From: Paracoccus gahaiensis
GTDB lineage: Bacteria; Pseudomonadota; Alphaproteobacteria; Rhodobacterales; Rhodobacteraceae
Reading direction: 5' to 3'
Assembly (NCBI RefSeq): GCF_005048225.1
Contig: NZ_SUNI01000003.1
Location: 62,001 to 126,000 of the forward strand
DNA: 64,000 bases
Shown in pieces: positions 35,841 to 44,560 of this stretch (the stretch's first letter is position 1; every line of letters begins with the position of its first letter). Position numbers and translations under genes: made by a program. A model generated the notes under the pieces. The model made no database searches. It had not been told where the DNA came from and saw only the letters and a list, made by a program, of their open reading frames with translations.

Positions 35841-37175
35841 TCAGCGCGGGGTCAGCCGGACCCAGATGCCGTCCGCCGCGCGGATGGTCAGGCGGGCGAC
35901 GGGGGTGGGGATGCGGTCCGTCACCTCCATCCGCCAGCGCCCCAGGATGGCGGCCAGCATGACGACGCCCTCGGCCATGGCCAGCCCCGCGCCGGGGCAG
36001 GCGCGGGGGCCCGCGGAGAAGGGCAGGTAGGCGCCGCGTGCGCTGGCCTTGCCCTCGGGCGTGTCCCACCGGGCGGGGTCGAAATCGTCGGGCCGGTCCC
36101 ACAGCCTGCCATGCCGGTGCAGATGCCAGGGCGAGACGACCAGCTGCGCGCCGCGCGGCACCTTGCGGTCGCGGAAGGTCTCGGGCCCCGTGGCCTCGCG
36201 CACGAACATCGCCACCGCCGGATAGAGCCGCAATGCCTCGCGGAAGACCGCGCGGGTGGCTTTCAGGCCACTGAGGCAGGCGAAGTCGTCGCTGAGCATC
36301 TGGGCCTCGTCGGCCACGCGGTCCTGCCAGTCGGGGTTCGCGGCCAGCAGCCACAAGGCCCAGCCCAGGACCGAAGCGCTGGTCTCGTGCCCCGCCAAGA
36401 ACAGCACCGCGACCTGGTCGATCATCTCGGGCCCGGTGAAGCATTCGCCGGTCTGCGGATCGTGGGTGGTCATGATCTTTGTCGCCAGATCGTCGGGCGC
36501 GGTGCCCGCCGCGATGGCCGCCGCGCGGTCGCTAACCAGGGTTTCGATCAGGCCCCGGATGCGGGCGGCGGTGGTCCGGGTGCGGCGCGAATGGGGGCGC
36601 GGCATCCATCGGGGCAGGGGCAGCAGGGCCGCGAGGTTCACCAGCGGCTGCGCCTCCTGATGCTCGCGGAAGGCCTCGAACACGTCCGAGGCGATGCGAT
36701 GCTCGATGGGCAGCGAGAAGAGCGTGCGAAAGATCACGTCGGCGGCGGCATGGGCCGACTGCGGCTCGATGTCATGGACGCCCGGAGTGAGGCGCGCGGC
36801 GGCGGCGCGGGCGGCGTCCAGGATCGCGGGATAGCTGGCCCGCACCCGGCCGCCCTCGAAGGCCGGGTCGATGATGCGGCGCTGATGCGCCCATTCGGCG
36901 CCGTTCGAGATGAAGACGCCATTGCCCAGAAGCGGCGCCAACCCTTCGCGCATGCGGTTGGATTTCGGGAAATCACCGGCGCGGTCCTGCAGGATCACCC
37001 GCAGCAGCGCGGGATCGTTGCAGAAGAAGCTGTGGATCAGCGGCGTGCGGAACTCGGCCATCCAGGCGCCGTACAGCCGCTCGGGCAAAGCCGAGAGCAG
37101 GTCGCGGCGGAACCCCCGGATCAGCCCGCGCAGGGTGCCGCGCCCTTGGGTGCCCTGCGGTCGCGGCGTGGTCAC
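35841..37175 (-). CDS. cytochrome P450
   Basis: Predicted 444-residue heme monooxygenase. Signatures in order: I-helix LFLAGHETSAS with the AGxET motif, EALRLYP (ExxR), the meander and WDTPEG, and the heme-ligand loop FSAGPRACPGAGLAMAEG with the Cys thiolate. Fatty-acid- or alkane-type P450s are the nearest group, but the substrate is not evident. GTG at 37175 overlaps the stop of the preceding hydrolase gene (GTGA), so the two are coupled. No ferredoxin or reductase gene is nearby. An in-frame upstream extension to 37304 is not supported by homology. Confidence 0.9.
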   Translation of the reverse strand: MTTPRPQGTQGRGTLRGLIRGFRRDLLSALPERLYGAWMAEFRTPLIHSFFCNDPALLRVILQDRAGDFPKSNRMREGLAPLLGNGVFISNGAEWAHQRRIIDPAFEGGRVRASYPAILDAARAAAARLTPGVHDIEPQSAHAAADVIFRTLFSLPIEHRIASDVFEAFREHQEAQPLVNLAALLPLPRWMPRPHSRRTRTTAARIRGLIETLVSDRAAAIAAGTAPDDLATKIMTTHDPQTGECFTGPEMIDQVAVLFLAGHETSASVLGWALWLLAANPDWQDRVADEAQMLSDDFACLSGLKATRAVFREALRLYPAVAMFVREATGPETFRDRKVPRGAQLVVSPWHLHRHGRLWDRPDDFDPARWDTPEGKASARGAYLPFSAGPRACPGAGLAMAEGVVMLAAILGRWRMEVTDRIPTPVARLTIRAADGIWVRLTPR

Positions 37176-38356
37176 GGTCGCGCGCCGACGGCCCGGGTGA
37201 TCCGCGCGGGCGAGGGCTTGCGCCCCGCAAAGCGCTGCGCCAGCGTCTGGGGCCCGGCGGTGATCGCGAAATAGTCGTAATCGCCGGGCTTGTCGAAGGC
37301 GCAAAGATACTGGAAATGCAGCCGGAACCAGCGGTTCTTGATGGCCTTTTGCCGCTCGGGCGACAATGTCTGGGTGAAGGCCGCCGAGATGACCAGCGGC
37401 CAGCGCTGCCCCTCGCCGCCCATCCCGCAGACCGCCACCGGATCGCAGAGCGCGAAGCAGCAGGCATCGCCCGGCGCGGTCACGTCCAGCCAGAAAATCC
37501 CCTCGGCCCGGCCCAGCCAGGCCAGATCGTCGCGCAGCCGCCCCGCATCGGGCAGGAAGGCCGCCATCGGCACGACATGGCCAAGCGTCAGCAGCGACAA
37601 GGTCGGGCCGCCCGGGGGCAGGGGCCGGTCGCGCAGCAGATCGGCCAGCAGCGACACCGCCAGATAGGCGCCCGAGGAATGGCCGACGACCAGCACCTCG
37701 TCGGGGCCCTCGTTGATGATCTGGCGCAGCCGGTCGCGGAACTGGGCCAGCCGATCTTCCAGCGCAGGGGGATAGCCGCCGCGATGGCGCGCGGTGAAGG
37801 CATAGTCATGCATCAGGTAATAGGCGAACAGCTTGTGATCCAGCCGCTGGCCCAGCACCAGCACCCCCCAGACTGCCGCCAGCGCCACCGGAAGGCCCAG
37901 CCAGCCGCCCCCCATCGCCACCACGGCCCACGCGGCCACTCCCCCCGCCAGCATCGCCAGTAGCAGCTGCACCAGCAGCACCGCGATGGGATAGAGCGCC
38001 GCGATCACCGGCCCGCGCCGCAGCCGCATCAGACGCGGCAGCGTGCCCGTCGCGATATAGGTCCAGGAGGTCCGCGCCAGCTGCGCGAAGGTCCCCGCGA
38101 TCCCCTGCCGCATCGAGGCCTGCACAATGTCGGACCACAGCGCGACCTCGATCACGGTGCGGGTGTCGCGATCCTCGACCTTGCCATGCACGGTCCAGGC
38201 AAAGCCCGGCGCCTCGGCTTTGGTGATGCGCAGCCGGTGGCCCGAGATGGCGGCCTGATCGGCCCCCTCGCGGCGGTACAGCTCGCGATACCGCCGGGGC
38301 GGGATCGGGTCGAATCCCGGCAAATACAGGACATGGCGGCGGAAGGGAGGGGTCAT
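37172..38356 (-). CDS. membrane-embedded alpha/beta-hydrolase-like protein
   Basis: Predicted 394-residue protein without a sure family. It opens with HVLYLPGFDPIPPRRY, like the oxyanion strand of a hydrolase; residues about 118-172 form two or three hydrophobic helices; a serine hydrolase elbow VLVVGHSSGAYLAVSLL is at about 217-233. A C-terminal stretch (WFRLHFQYLCAFDKPGDYDYFAI) is aromatic-rich. It could act on a lipid or an ester at the membrane. The stop overlaps the start of a P450 gene, suggesting a shared pathway (inference). ATG at 38356. Confidence 0.75.
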   Translation of the reverse strand: MTPPFRRHVLYLPGFDPIPPRRYRELYRREGADQAAISGHRLRITKAEAPGFAWTVHGKVEDRDTRTVIEVALWSDIVQASMRQGIAGTFAQLARTSWTYIATGTLPRLMRLRRGPVIAALYPIAVLLVQLLLAMLAGGVAAWAVVAMGGGWLGLPVALAAVWGVLVLGQRLDHKLFAYYLMHDYAFTARHRGGYPPALEDRLAQFRDRLRQIINEGPDEVLVVGHSSGAYLAVSLLADLLRDRPLPPGGPTLSLLTLGHVVPMAAFLPDAGRLRDDLAWLGRAEGIFWLDVTAPGDACCFALCDPVAVCGMGGEGQRWPLVISAAFTQTLSPERQKAIKNRWFRLHFQYLCAFDKPGDYDYFAITAGPQTLAQRFAGRKPSPARITRAVGARP

Positions 38357-38418
38357 GCGGGCCTTTGATCTGTCGGGGGCAGAATAGGCCCAAATCCCGG
38401 CGCGGCAAGAGGTCGCGC

Positions 38419-39105
38419 TCAGCCGTCGCGCCAGCGTGCCTCATGCGCCTCGATTGCGGCGATCCGGCGCGCGGTGGGCGGATGCGACAGGAACCAGGCG
38501 GGGGCGCCTGCGCCCGCGCTGCCGGTCAGCTTGTCCAGCTTGCGGAATAGCGATTTCTGCGGATCGGTGCCCAGCCCCGCCTTGATCATCAGCGCGCTGG
38601 CGAAGCGGTCGGCCTCGAACTCGTCCTGCCGCGACAGGCGGGCGGCGACGGCGGTGGCCACCGCATTGGCGATCCAGGTGCCGATGCCGGGCAGGAAGCG
38701 TCCCAGCACGCCCGCCAGCGCCAGGCGGATGGCGTTCTGGCCCGCGAAGTCGATCATCCGGCGCCGCGAATGGCCCAGTGACACATGGCCCAGCTCATGC
38801 GCGATGACGCTGGCCATCTCCTCGGCGGTGACCTCGCAGGCGTCCAGCTTGCGGATGAAGCCGCGCGTCAGGAAGATCCGCCCGTCGGGGGCGGCCAGCC
38901 CGTTCACCGGCTCGACCTCGTAGACATGGGCCTGGATGGGCGGCAGGTCCATCGCGTCGCCAAGCCGCTTCAGCATCGGCGTCAGGCGCGGATGGCGCAG
39001 CGGCGTGGCCTTTTCGTTCAGGTCCTTCTTGAGGCGCCATGCGGAAAAGAACCACATCGCGACCAGATAGAGGCCCAGCAGGATCAGCGGCAGAAACTTC
39101 ATCAT
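38419..39105 (-). CDS. M48 family metalloprotease
   Basis: Predicted 228-residue zinc peptidase. N-terminal membrane anchor (FLPLILLGLYLVAMWFFSAW, about 4-23); zinc motif H103-E104-x2-H107 in IAHELGHVSLGHSRRRM; third ligand Glu in DEFEADRFA (about 164). A second hydrophobic stretch (LAGVLGRFLPGIGTWIANAVATAVAAR) follows. This is the small HtpX-like M48 layout, active against misfolded or periplasmic/membrane proteins. ATG at 39105 or 39102 (MMKF). C-terminal SHPPTARRIAAIEAHE is also typical. Confidence 0.9.
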   Translation of the reverse strand: MMKFLPLILLGLYLVAMWFFSAWRLKKDLNEKATPLRHPRLTPMLKRLGDAMDLPPIQAHVYEVEPVNGLAAPDGRIFLTRGFIRKLDACEVTAEEMASVIAHELGHVSLGHSRRRMIDFAGQNAIRLALAGVLGRFLPGIGTWIANAVATAVAARLSRQDEFEADRFASALMIKAGLGTDPQKSLFRKLDKLTGSAGAGAPAWFLSHPPTARRIAAIEAHEARWRDG

Positions 39106-39159
39106 GCCCTCAATATGGGCGCCCCCGCCCGTCCGTGCCAGAGCCAGTTTGCCGCGCCA

Positions 39160-40341
39160 TCACCCCAGAAGCCGCATGGCGCGGGTCAGCCCGTCCAGCG
39201 TCAGGGGCAGCATGCGGTTCTCGAAGACCTCGCCCACCATGCCGATGGACTGGGTATAGGCCCAGTGCGCCTCGGGGACGGGGTTCAGCCAGACATGGTC
39301 GGGAAAGCCCCCGGTCAGCCGCCGCAGCCAGACCTCGCCGGATTCGGCGTTCCAATGCTCGCTGGCCCCGCCCGGCACGGCGATCTCGTAGGGCGACATG
39401 GAGGCATCGCCCACCACGATGCATTTGTAGTCACGGCCAAAGCGGTGCAGCACGTCCCAGGTGGGGGTCTGCGCGTCCCACCGGCGGCGGTTGTCGGTCC
39501 AGACGCCTTCGTAGAGGCAGTTGTGGAAGTAGAAATGGTGCATGTGCTTGAATTCGGCCCGCGCGGCGCTGAACAGCTCGTCCACCACGCGGACATGGTC
39601 GTCCATGCTGCCGCCCACGTCCAGGAACAGCAGCACCTTGACGGCATTCCTGCGTTCGGGTCGGGTCCGCACGTCGATATAGCCGTGATCGGCGGTGGCG
39701 CGGATGGTGCCGGGCAGGTCCAGCTCGTCCGCCGCCCCGTGGCGCGCCCATTGGCGCAGGCGCTTCAGCGCGACCTTGATGTTGCGGGTGCCCAGCTCGG
39801 CCCGGTCGTCGAAATCGCGGAACTCGCGCCTGTCCCAGACCTTGACGGCGCGGCGGTGGCGGCTGGCCTCCTGCCCGATCCGCACGCCTTCCGGGTTGTA
39901 GCCATAGGCCCCGAAGGGCGAGGTGCCCGCCGTGCCCACCCATTTGCTGCCGCCCTGATGACGGCCCTGCTGCTCGGCCAGCCGCTGGCGGAGCTTCTCC
40001 ATCAGCGCCTCGAAGCTGCCCGATCCCGCGACCTGGGCCCGCTCGGCCTCGGTCAAGAGCCCCTCGGCCAGCTTCTCCAGCCATTCGCGGGGCAGGGCGC
40101 GGGGATCCAGCAGTGCCTCGACGGGAACCTCCTCCAGCCCCGAGAAGGTCTGGGCGAAGGCACGGTCGAAGCGGTCCAGGTGGCGCTCGTCCTTGACCAG
40201 CACCAGCCGCGCCAGCCCGTGGAAGCCGTCGACCGTCCGCCCATCCAGCCCGGCGCCCATCCCCTCCATCAGGTCCAGCCATTCGCGCAGCGAGACCGGA
40301 ACCCCCTGCCGGCGCAGGTTGTCGAGGAAGGGCAGCAGCAT
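39160..40341 (-). CDS. CoxE-like VWA-domain protein
   Basis: Predicted 393-residue protein of the VWA/CoxE group. The first ~200 residues (MLLPFLDNLRRQGVPVSLREWLDLMEGM) match the CoxE-type N-terminal region; the VWA domain starts at VKVLLFLDVGGSMDDHVRVVDELF and continues HHFYFHNCLYEGVW, CIVVGDASMSPYEI. The metal site is DVGGS instead of DxSxS, so the first Ser is Gly. Such proteins usually work with a MoxR AAA+ ATPase, which is not nearby. ATG at 40341 overlaps the stop of a tiny membrane-protein gene (TGATG). Confidence 0.85.
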   Translation of the reverse strand: MLLPFLDNLRRQGVPVSLREWLDLMEGMGAGLDGRTVDGFHGLARLVLVKDERHLDRFDRAFAQTFSGLEEVPVEALLDPRALPREWLEKLAEGLLTEAERAQVAGSGSFEALMEKLRQRLAEQQGRHQGGSKWVGTAGTSPFGAYGYNPEGVRIGQEASRHRRAVKVWDRREFRDFDDRAELGTRNIKVALKRLRQWARHGAADELDLPGTIRATADHGYIDVRTRPERRNAVKVLLFLDVGGSMDDHVRVVDELFSAARAEFKHMHHFYFHNCLYEGVWTDNRRRWDAQTPTWDVLHRFGRDYKCIVVGDASMSPYEIAVPGGASEHWNAESGEVWLRRLTGGFPDHVWLNPVPEAHWAYTQSIGMVGEVFENRMLPLTLDGLTRAMRLLG

Positions 40342-40505
40342 CAGGCCATCCGGTGGACGAAGATCGTGGCGAAGACGCCGATCATGGCGCAGCCCAGGGC
40401 GAAGGCCACGGCATATTGCACCCGGTCGCTGCGCGTCCCGCCCAGTTTGACGGCGCGCCGCCAGCCCAGGGCGGCCCCGACGATGGCGGCGATGATGACG
40501 ATCAT
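40341..40505 (-). CDS. 54-residue membrane protein
   Basis: Predicted 54-residue protein with two hydrophobic helices (IVIIAAIVGAALGW and YAVAFALGCAMIGVFATIFV) around a basic loop (RRAVKLGGTRSDR). No family recognised. It overlaps the VWA gene by one base, which argues that it is real and co-translated. ATG at 40505; further in-frame codons upstream reach 40586 but do not look coding. Confidence 0.65.
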   Translation of the reverse strand: MIVIIAAIVGAALGWRRAVKLGGTRSDRVQYAVAFALGCAMIGVFATIFVHRMA

Positions 40506-40603
40506 GTCGGTCCTTCCCGTGGCAGATCCTGCCCTCCGCAGATAGCCCGCCCCGCCCCCGCCCGCAACCGCGACCGATCCGCCCATCGCGCCCGCCTGCC
40601 GCT

Positions 40604-40624
40604 TTCATCTTGGCCCAAATATCC
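40604..40624 (-). repeat. dispersed element, core only, copy F
   Basis: TTCATCTTGGCCCAAATAT reads, on the minus strand, as ATATTTGGGCCAAGATGAA, identical to copy B. It lies in the divergent spacer before the GMC oxidoreductase gene without the neighbouring GC hairpins. Confidence 0.6.
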
Positions 40625-40742
40625 AAAAGGCCGCAGGCACGGCAACCCCCGGCCCGGGAACGGGCGCGACCGCGACACGGGGCCCGCTTGCCGCCCGCCC
40701 GGCATCGCTCTAGCCTCACCCCCCGGGGGATCGGAGGATCAC

Positions 40743-42368
40743 ATGCAGGATGTCGGCCAGGATTTCGGCGATTACGACCATATCATCGTGGGCGCGGGCT
40801 CGGGTGGCTGCGTGCTGGCCAACAGGCTCTCGGCCGATCCCCGCGCCCGGGTCCTGCTTCTGGAGGCCGGGGGCCATGACAACCGGCTCTGGGTGCACAT
40901 CCCGGTGGGCTATCTGCATGCGATGGGCGATCCGACGCTGGACTGGTGCTATCGGACCGAACCGGAGCCGGGCTTGGGCGGGCGGCGTCTGAACTATCCG
41001 CGCGGGCGGGTGCTGGGCGGCTGTTCCTCGATCAACGGCATGATCTACATGCGCGGGCAGGCGGCCGATTACGACGGCTGGCGGCAGAGGGGCAATCCCG
41101 GCTGGGGCTGGTCGGACGTGCTGCCGCATTTCCGTGCGACCGAGCGGCATTACGACCCCGCCTGCGACCTGCATGGCGATCAGGGCGAATTGCGGGTCGA
41201 ACGCCAGCGGCTGCGCTGGCCGATCCTGGATGCCGTGGCCGAGGCCGCGCAGGAGCTGGGCCTGCCCGCCCGGCCCGATTTCAACACCGGCGACAACGAG
41301 GGCGTGGGCTATTTTCCCGTCACGCAGCGCAAGGGCATCCGCTGGAATGCGAGGAAGGCCTTCCTCGACCCCGCCCGGGGCCGCCCCAACCTGCGGATCG
41401 AGACCGACGCCCAGGTCCTGCGCCTGCAGATGGACGGGCGGCGCGTCACCGGCGTGGTCTTCGAGCAGCATGGCCAGCGCCGCCTGGCCCGGGCGCGGGG
41501 CGAGGTGATCCTGGCCGCCGGCGCCATCGGGTCGCCCGCGCTCTTGGAGCTGTCGGGCATCGGCCAGCCCGAGCGGCTGGCCGCCCTGGGCATCGCGCCG
41601 GTCCATGCGCTGTCCGGCGTGGGCGAGAACCTGCAGGATCACCTGCAGCTGCGCATGGTGTTTCGCATCGCGGGCGCGCGGACGCTGAACGACCGGGCGC
41701 GCACGATCTGGGGCAAGGCCGGGATCGCGCTGGAATATGCGCTTCGCCGGACCGGGCCGATGGCGATGGCGCCCAGCCAGCTGGGCATCTTCGCCCGCTC
41801 GTCGGACCGCTACGACACGGCGAACATCGAATACCACGTGCAGCCGCTGTCGCTGGGGAAGTTCGGCGATCCGCTGGACGACTTTCCGGCGCTGACGGTG
41901 TCGGTCTGCAACCTGCGCCCCGAAAGCACCGGGTCCAGCCACATCACCGCCCCGGATCCGCGCAGCCCGCCCGCCATCGCGCCGCGCTATCTGAGCACCG
42001 AGGGCGACCGGCAGGTGGCCATCGACAGCCTGCGCCATGCGCGCCGGCTGATGCAGACCGCCCGCATGGCCGAATTTTCCCCCGAGGAACACCGCCCCGG
42101 TGCGCATCTGACCTCGGATGCCCAGCTGCACGAGGCCGCGGCCCAGATCGGCACGACCATCTTCCATCCCGTCGGCACGACCCGGATGGGCACGGACCCT
42201 ATGGCCGTGGTGGACCCGCAGCTGCGCGTCCACGGGCTGTCGGGCCTGCGCATCGCGGATGCGGGGATCATGCCCGCCATCGTGTCGGGCAATACCCATG
42301 CGCCCGTGACCATGATCGCCAGCCGGGCCAGCGAGATGATTTTGCAGGACGCGCGCGAAAGGGCCTAG
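40743..42368 (+). CDS. GMC-family FAD oxidoreductase (choline dehydrogenase-like)
   Basis: Predicted 541-residue flavoprotein. ADP-binding motif DHIIVGAGSGGCVLANRLS (about 12-30), LLLEAGG, the GMC signatures RGRVLGGCSSINGMIYMRG and the second GAIGSPALLELSGIG, and C-terminal HPVGTTRMG with the catalytic His and RIADAGIMPAIVSGNT. Substrates of this group include choline, alcohols and sugars; not decidable. ATG at 40743 has GGAGGA 4-5 bases upstream. Its stop overlaps the stop of the convergent GH1 gene by 4 bases. Confidence 0.92.
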   Translation: MQDVGQDFGDYDHIIVGAGSGGCVLANRLSADPRARVLLLEAGGHDNRLWVHIPVGYLHAMGDPTLDWCYRTEPEPGLGGRRLNYPRGRVLGGCSSINGMIYMRGQAADYDGWRQRGNPGWGWSDVLPHFRATERHYDPACDLHGDQGELRVERQRLRWPILDAVAEAAQELGLPARPDFNTGDNEGVGYFPVTQRKGIRWNARKAFLDPARGRPNLRIETDAQVLRLQMDGRRVTGVVFEQHGQRRLARARGEVILAAGAIGSPALLELSGIGQPERLAALGIAPVHALSGVGENLQDHLQLRMVFRIAGARTLNDRARTIWGKAGIALEYALRRTGPMAMAPSQLGIFARSSDRYDTANIEYHVQPLSLGKFGDPLDDFPALTVSVCNLRPESTGSSHITAPDPRSPPAIAPRYLSTEGDRQVAIDSLRHARRLMQTARMAEFSPEEHRPGAHLTSDAQLHEAAAQIGTTIFHPVGTTRMGTDPMAVVDPQLRVHGLSGLRIADAGIMPAIVSGNTHAPVTMIASRASEMILQDARERA

Positions 42369-43684
42369 CCCTTCAGCATCGACCGGAAGGCGTGCCAGCT
42401 GGATTTCGGCGTGCGGGTCATCGTCTCGTAATCGACATGGACCAGCCCGAAGCGCGGGCCATAGCCCCAGCCCCATTCGTAATTGTCCAGAAGCGACCAG
42501 TAGAAGAAGCCGCGCACATCCACCCCTTGATCCATCGCCGCCTTGGTGGCGCGCAGATGGTCGCTCGCGAACTGGATGCGGCGGGCATCCTCGGTGATGT
42601 CGGCGCCCGTTCCGCCCCCGGCTTCCAGCGCCATGCCGTTCTCGGTGACGTAGAGGGGCAGGGCGCCGGTATGGTCGCGGGCGAGGCGGGTCAGGAACTC
42701 GGTCAGGCCCTCGGGGCGGATCTCCCAGTCCATCTGGGTCTTGGGCAGGGGGCCCGGCGCCTCGGAGGCATGGGGCCAGAGGCCGGCATTGCCGGTATAG
42801 AGGCGGCGCGTGTAGTAGTTGACGCCCAGCCAGTCGAGGGGCTGCGCGATCAGGGCCATGTCGTCCTGCCAGCCCTGTGGCAGATGCGGGCCGATGCCGG
42901 CCAGCGCGGCGTCGGGATAGCCCTGACCCATCAGCGCGCAAATGAACCACTGGTTATAGATCGCATCCTGGGTTTCGGCGGCGCCGAGCGCCTCGGGCGT
43001 GTCATCGGCGGGATGCGATGTCTCGAAGTTCAGCACGATGCCGAGGTTGTCCGCCCCGTCCGCGCGCAGCGCCTGCATCGCGGTGCCGTGCGCCAGCAGC
43101 ACATGGTGCATGGCGCGGGAGGCGGCGCGGATGTCGCGCAGGCCCGGCGCATGGGCGCCCAGGAAATGCGACAGCCAGGCGATGCACCACGGCTCGTTCA
43201 GGGTGGCGGCGCTGGTCATGCGGTCGCCGATCCGGGCATTCACGGCGCGGCACAGATCGGCGAAGCGCGCCGCGATGTCGCGGTTCTGCCAGCCGCCTTG
43301 GGCTGCCAGATCGGCGGGCAGGTCCCAGTGGTGATAGGTCAGGAAGGGCTGCAAGCCCCGTTCCAGCATGCCGTCGACCAGCTTGTCGTAGAAATCCAGG
43401 CCTTGCGGGTTCACGGTCACGCCGTCCGGCATCACCCGCGCCCAGGAGGTCGAGAAGCGGTAGGCGTCGAAGCCCGCGTCGCGGACCAGGTCCAGATCCT
43501 CGGGCCAGCGGGTCAGGTGGTCGCAGGCGCGGCTGCCGTCGCTGGCGTCGATGATGTTGCCGGGCGTGGCGGCGAAGCTGTCCCAATGCGACAGGCCCGC
43601 GCCGCGCGTGCCCTCGATCTGATAGGCCGAGGTGGCGGCGCCGAAGGTGAAGCCCTCGGGGAAGTCGGTGCGGGGGGGCAGCAT
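42365..43684 (-). CDS. GH1 beta-glucosidase
   Basis: Predicted 439-residue cytoplasmic glycosidase that hydrolyses cellobiose-like or aryl-beta-glucosides. Start MLPPRTDFPEGFTFGAATSAYQIEG; general acid/base Glu in TLNEPW; nucleophile Glu in LYVTENGMALEAGG; aglycone motif FFYWSLLDNYEWGWGYGPRFG. TIM-barrel length is normal. ATG at 43684 with AGGAGAG upstream. No signal peptide, so intracellular. No sugar transporter is next to it. Confidence 0.94.
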   Translation of the reverse strand: MLPPRTDFPEGFTFGAATSAYQIEGTRGAGLSHWDSFAATPGNIIDASDGSRACDHLTRWPEDLDLVRDAGFDAYRFSTSWARVMPDGVTVNPQGLDFYDKLVDGMLERGLQPFLTYHHWDLPADLAAQGGWQNRDIAARFADLCRAVNARIGDRMTSAATLNEPWCIAWLSHFLGAHAPGLRDIRAASRAMHHVLLAHGTAMQALRADGADNLGIVLNFETSHPADDTPEALGAAETQDAIYNQWFICALMGQGYPDAALAGIGPHLPQGWQDDMALIAQPLDWLGVNYYTRRLYTGNAGLWPHASEAPGPLPKTQMDWEIRPEGLTEFLTRLARDHTGALPLYVTENGMALEAGGGTGADITEDARRIQFASDHLRATKAAMDQGVDVRGFFYWSLLDNYEWGWGYGPRFGLVHVDYETMTRTPKSSWHAFRSMLKG

Positions 43685-43744
43685 GGGTCTCTCCTCACTG
43701 GTGGCGGTAACATGCTGGCATGATCGGGCCGCGCAGGGAAGGGG

Positions 43745-44560
43745 TCAGTGGCGCGGGGCGATCTGGCGCCAGGTGAAGGCCAGGATGAAGACGCCGGTCA
43801 GGATGACGATGATGGTGGGGGCGGGGGCGCTGTCCAGCCAGAAGCTGGCCCAGATGCCCGCCAGGCTGCTGGCGACCGCGATGGCCGTGGCCAGCCCCAT
43901 CATCAGGGCCAGACGCCGGGTCAGCAGGAAGGCGATGGCGCCGGGCGCGATCAGCAGGCCCACGGCCAGGATGATCCCCACCGCCGACAGCATCGCCACG
44001 ACCGAGGCCGCGATCATCGCCAGCATCCCGTAATGCAGCCAGCCTACCCGGAGCCCCGAGACCCGCGCCTGCACCGGGTCGAAGGCCAGCAGGGCGAAGT
44101 CGCGCCATTTCAGGATCAGCGCCCCGGTGACGGCCAGGGCGATGGGCAGGGCCTGGGCGAAGTCCTGCGGGCCGATCCCCAGGATGTTGCCGAAGAGGAT
44201 ATGGTCCAGATGCACGCCGGGCGGAAAGAGGGTGAAGAGGATCAGGCCGAAGGCGAACATTCCCGCCATGACGACGCCAAGCGCCGTGTCGGGCTTGATG
44301 CGGCTGTTCTCGTCCAGCCAGCCCGCCGAGAGGGCACAGATCATGCCCGCCGCGAAGGCGCCGACCAGCAGGGGCAGTCCCATCGCATAGGCCAGCACGA
44401 TGCCCGGCAGCACCGCATGGCTGATCCCGTCGCCCATCAGCGCCCAGCCCTTGAGGACCAGAAAGCAGCTGAGAAGCGCCGCCGGAATGGCCACGATCAC
44501 CGCGATCAGCGCCGCATCGGCCATGACCGGAAAGGTGAAGGGCAGGATGAGGCCGTTCAT
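43745..44560 (-). CDS. sitD: manganese/iron ABC transporter permease
   Basis: Predicted 271-residue membrane protein of the ABC-3 family, about 8-9 membrane segments. LSCFLVLKGWALMGDGISHAVLPGIVLAYA and the family's DHILFGNILGIGPQD region are visible. Together with SitC it forms the channel of the sitABCD importer. ATG at 44560 overlaps the stop of sitC (4 bases). Last gene of the operon. Confidence 0.9.
   Translation of the reverse strand: MNGLILPFTFPVMADAALIAVIVAIPAALLSCFLVLKGWALMGDGISHAVLPGIVLAYAMGLPLLVGAFAAGMICALSAGWLDENSRIKPDTALGVVMAGMFAFGLILFTLFPPGVHLDHILFGNILGIGPQDFAQALPIALAVTGALILKWRDFALLAFDPVQARVSGLRVGWLHYGMLAMIAASVVAMLSAVGIILAVGLLIAPGAIAFLLTRRLALMMGLATAIAVASSLAGIWASFWLDSAPAPTIIVILTGVFILAFTWRQIAPRH

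Noticed and set aside
38305-38325. A T-loop-like GGGTCGAATCCCG suggesting a tRNA.
   Set aside because: It codes GFDPIPP at the start of the hydrolase-like protein, and no acceptor, D or anticodon arm surrounds it.
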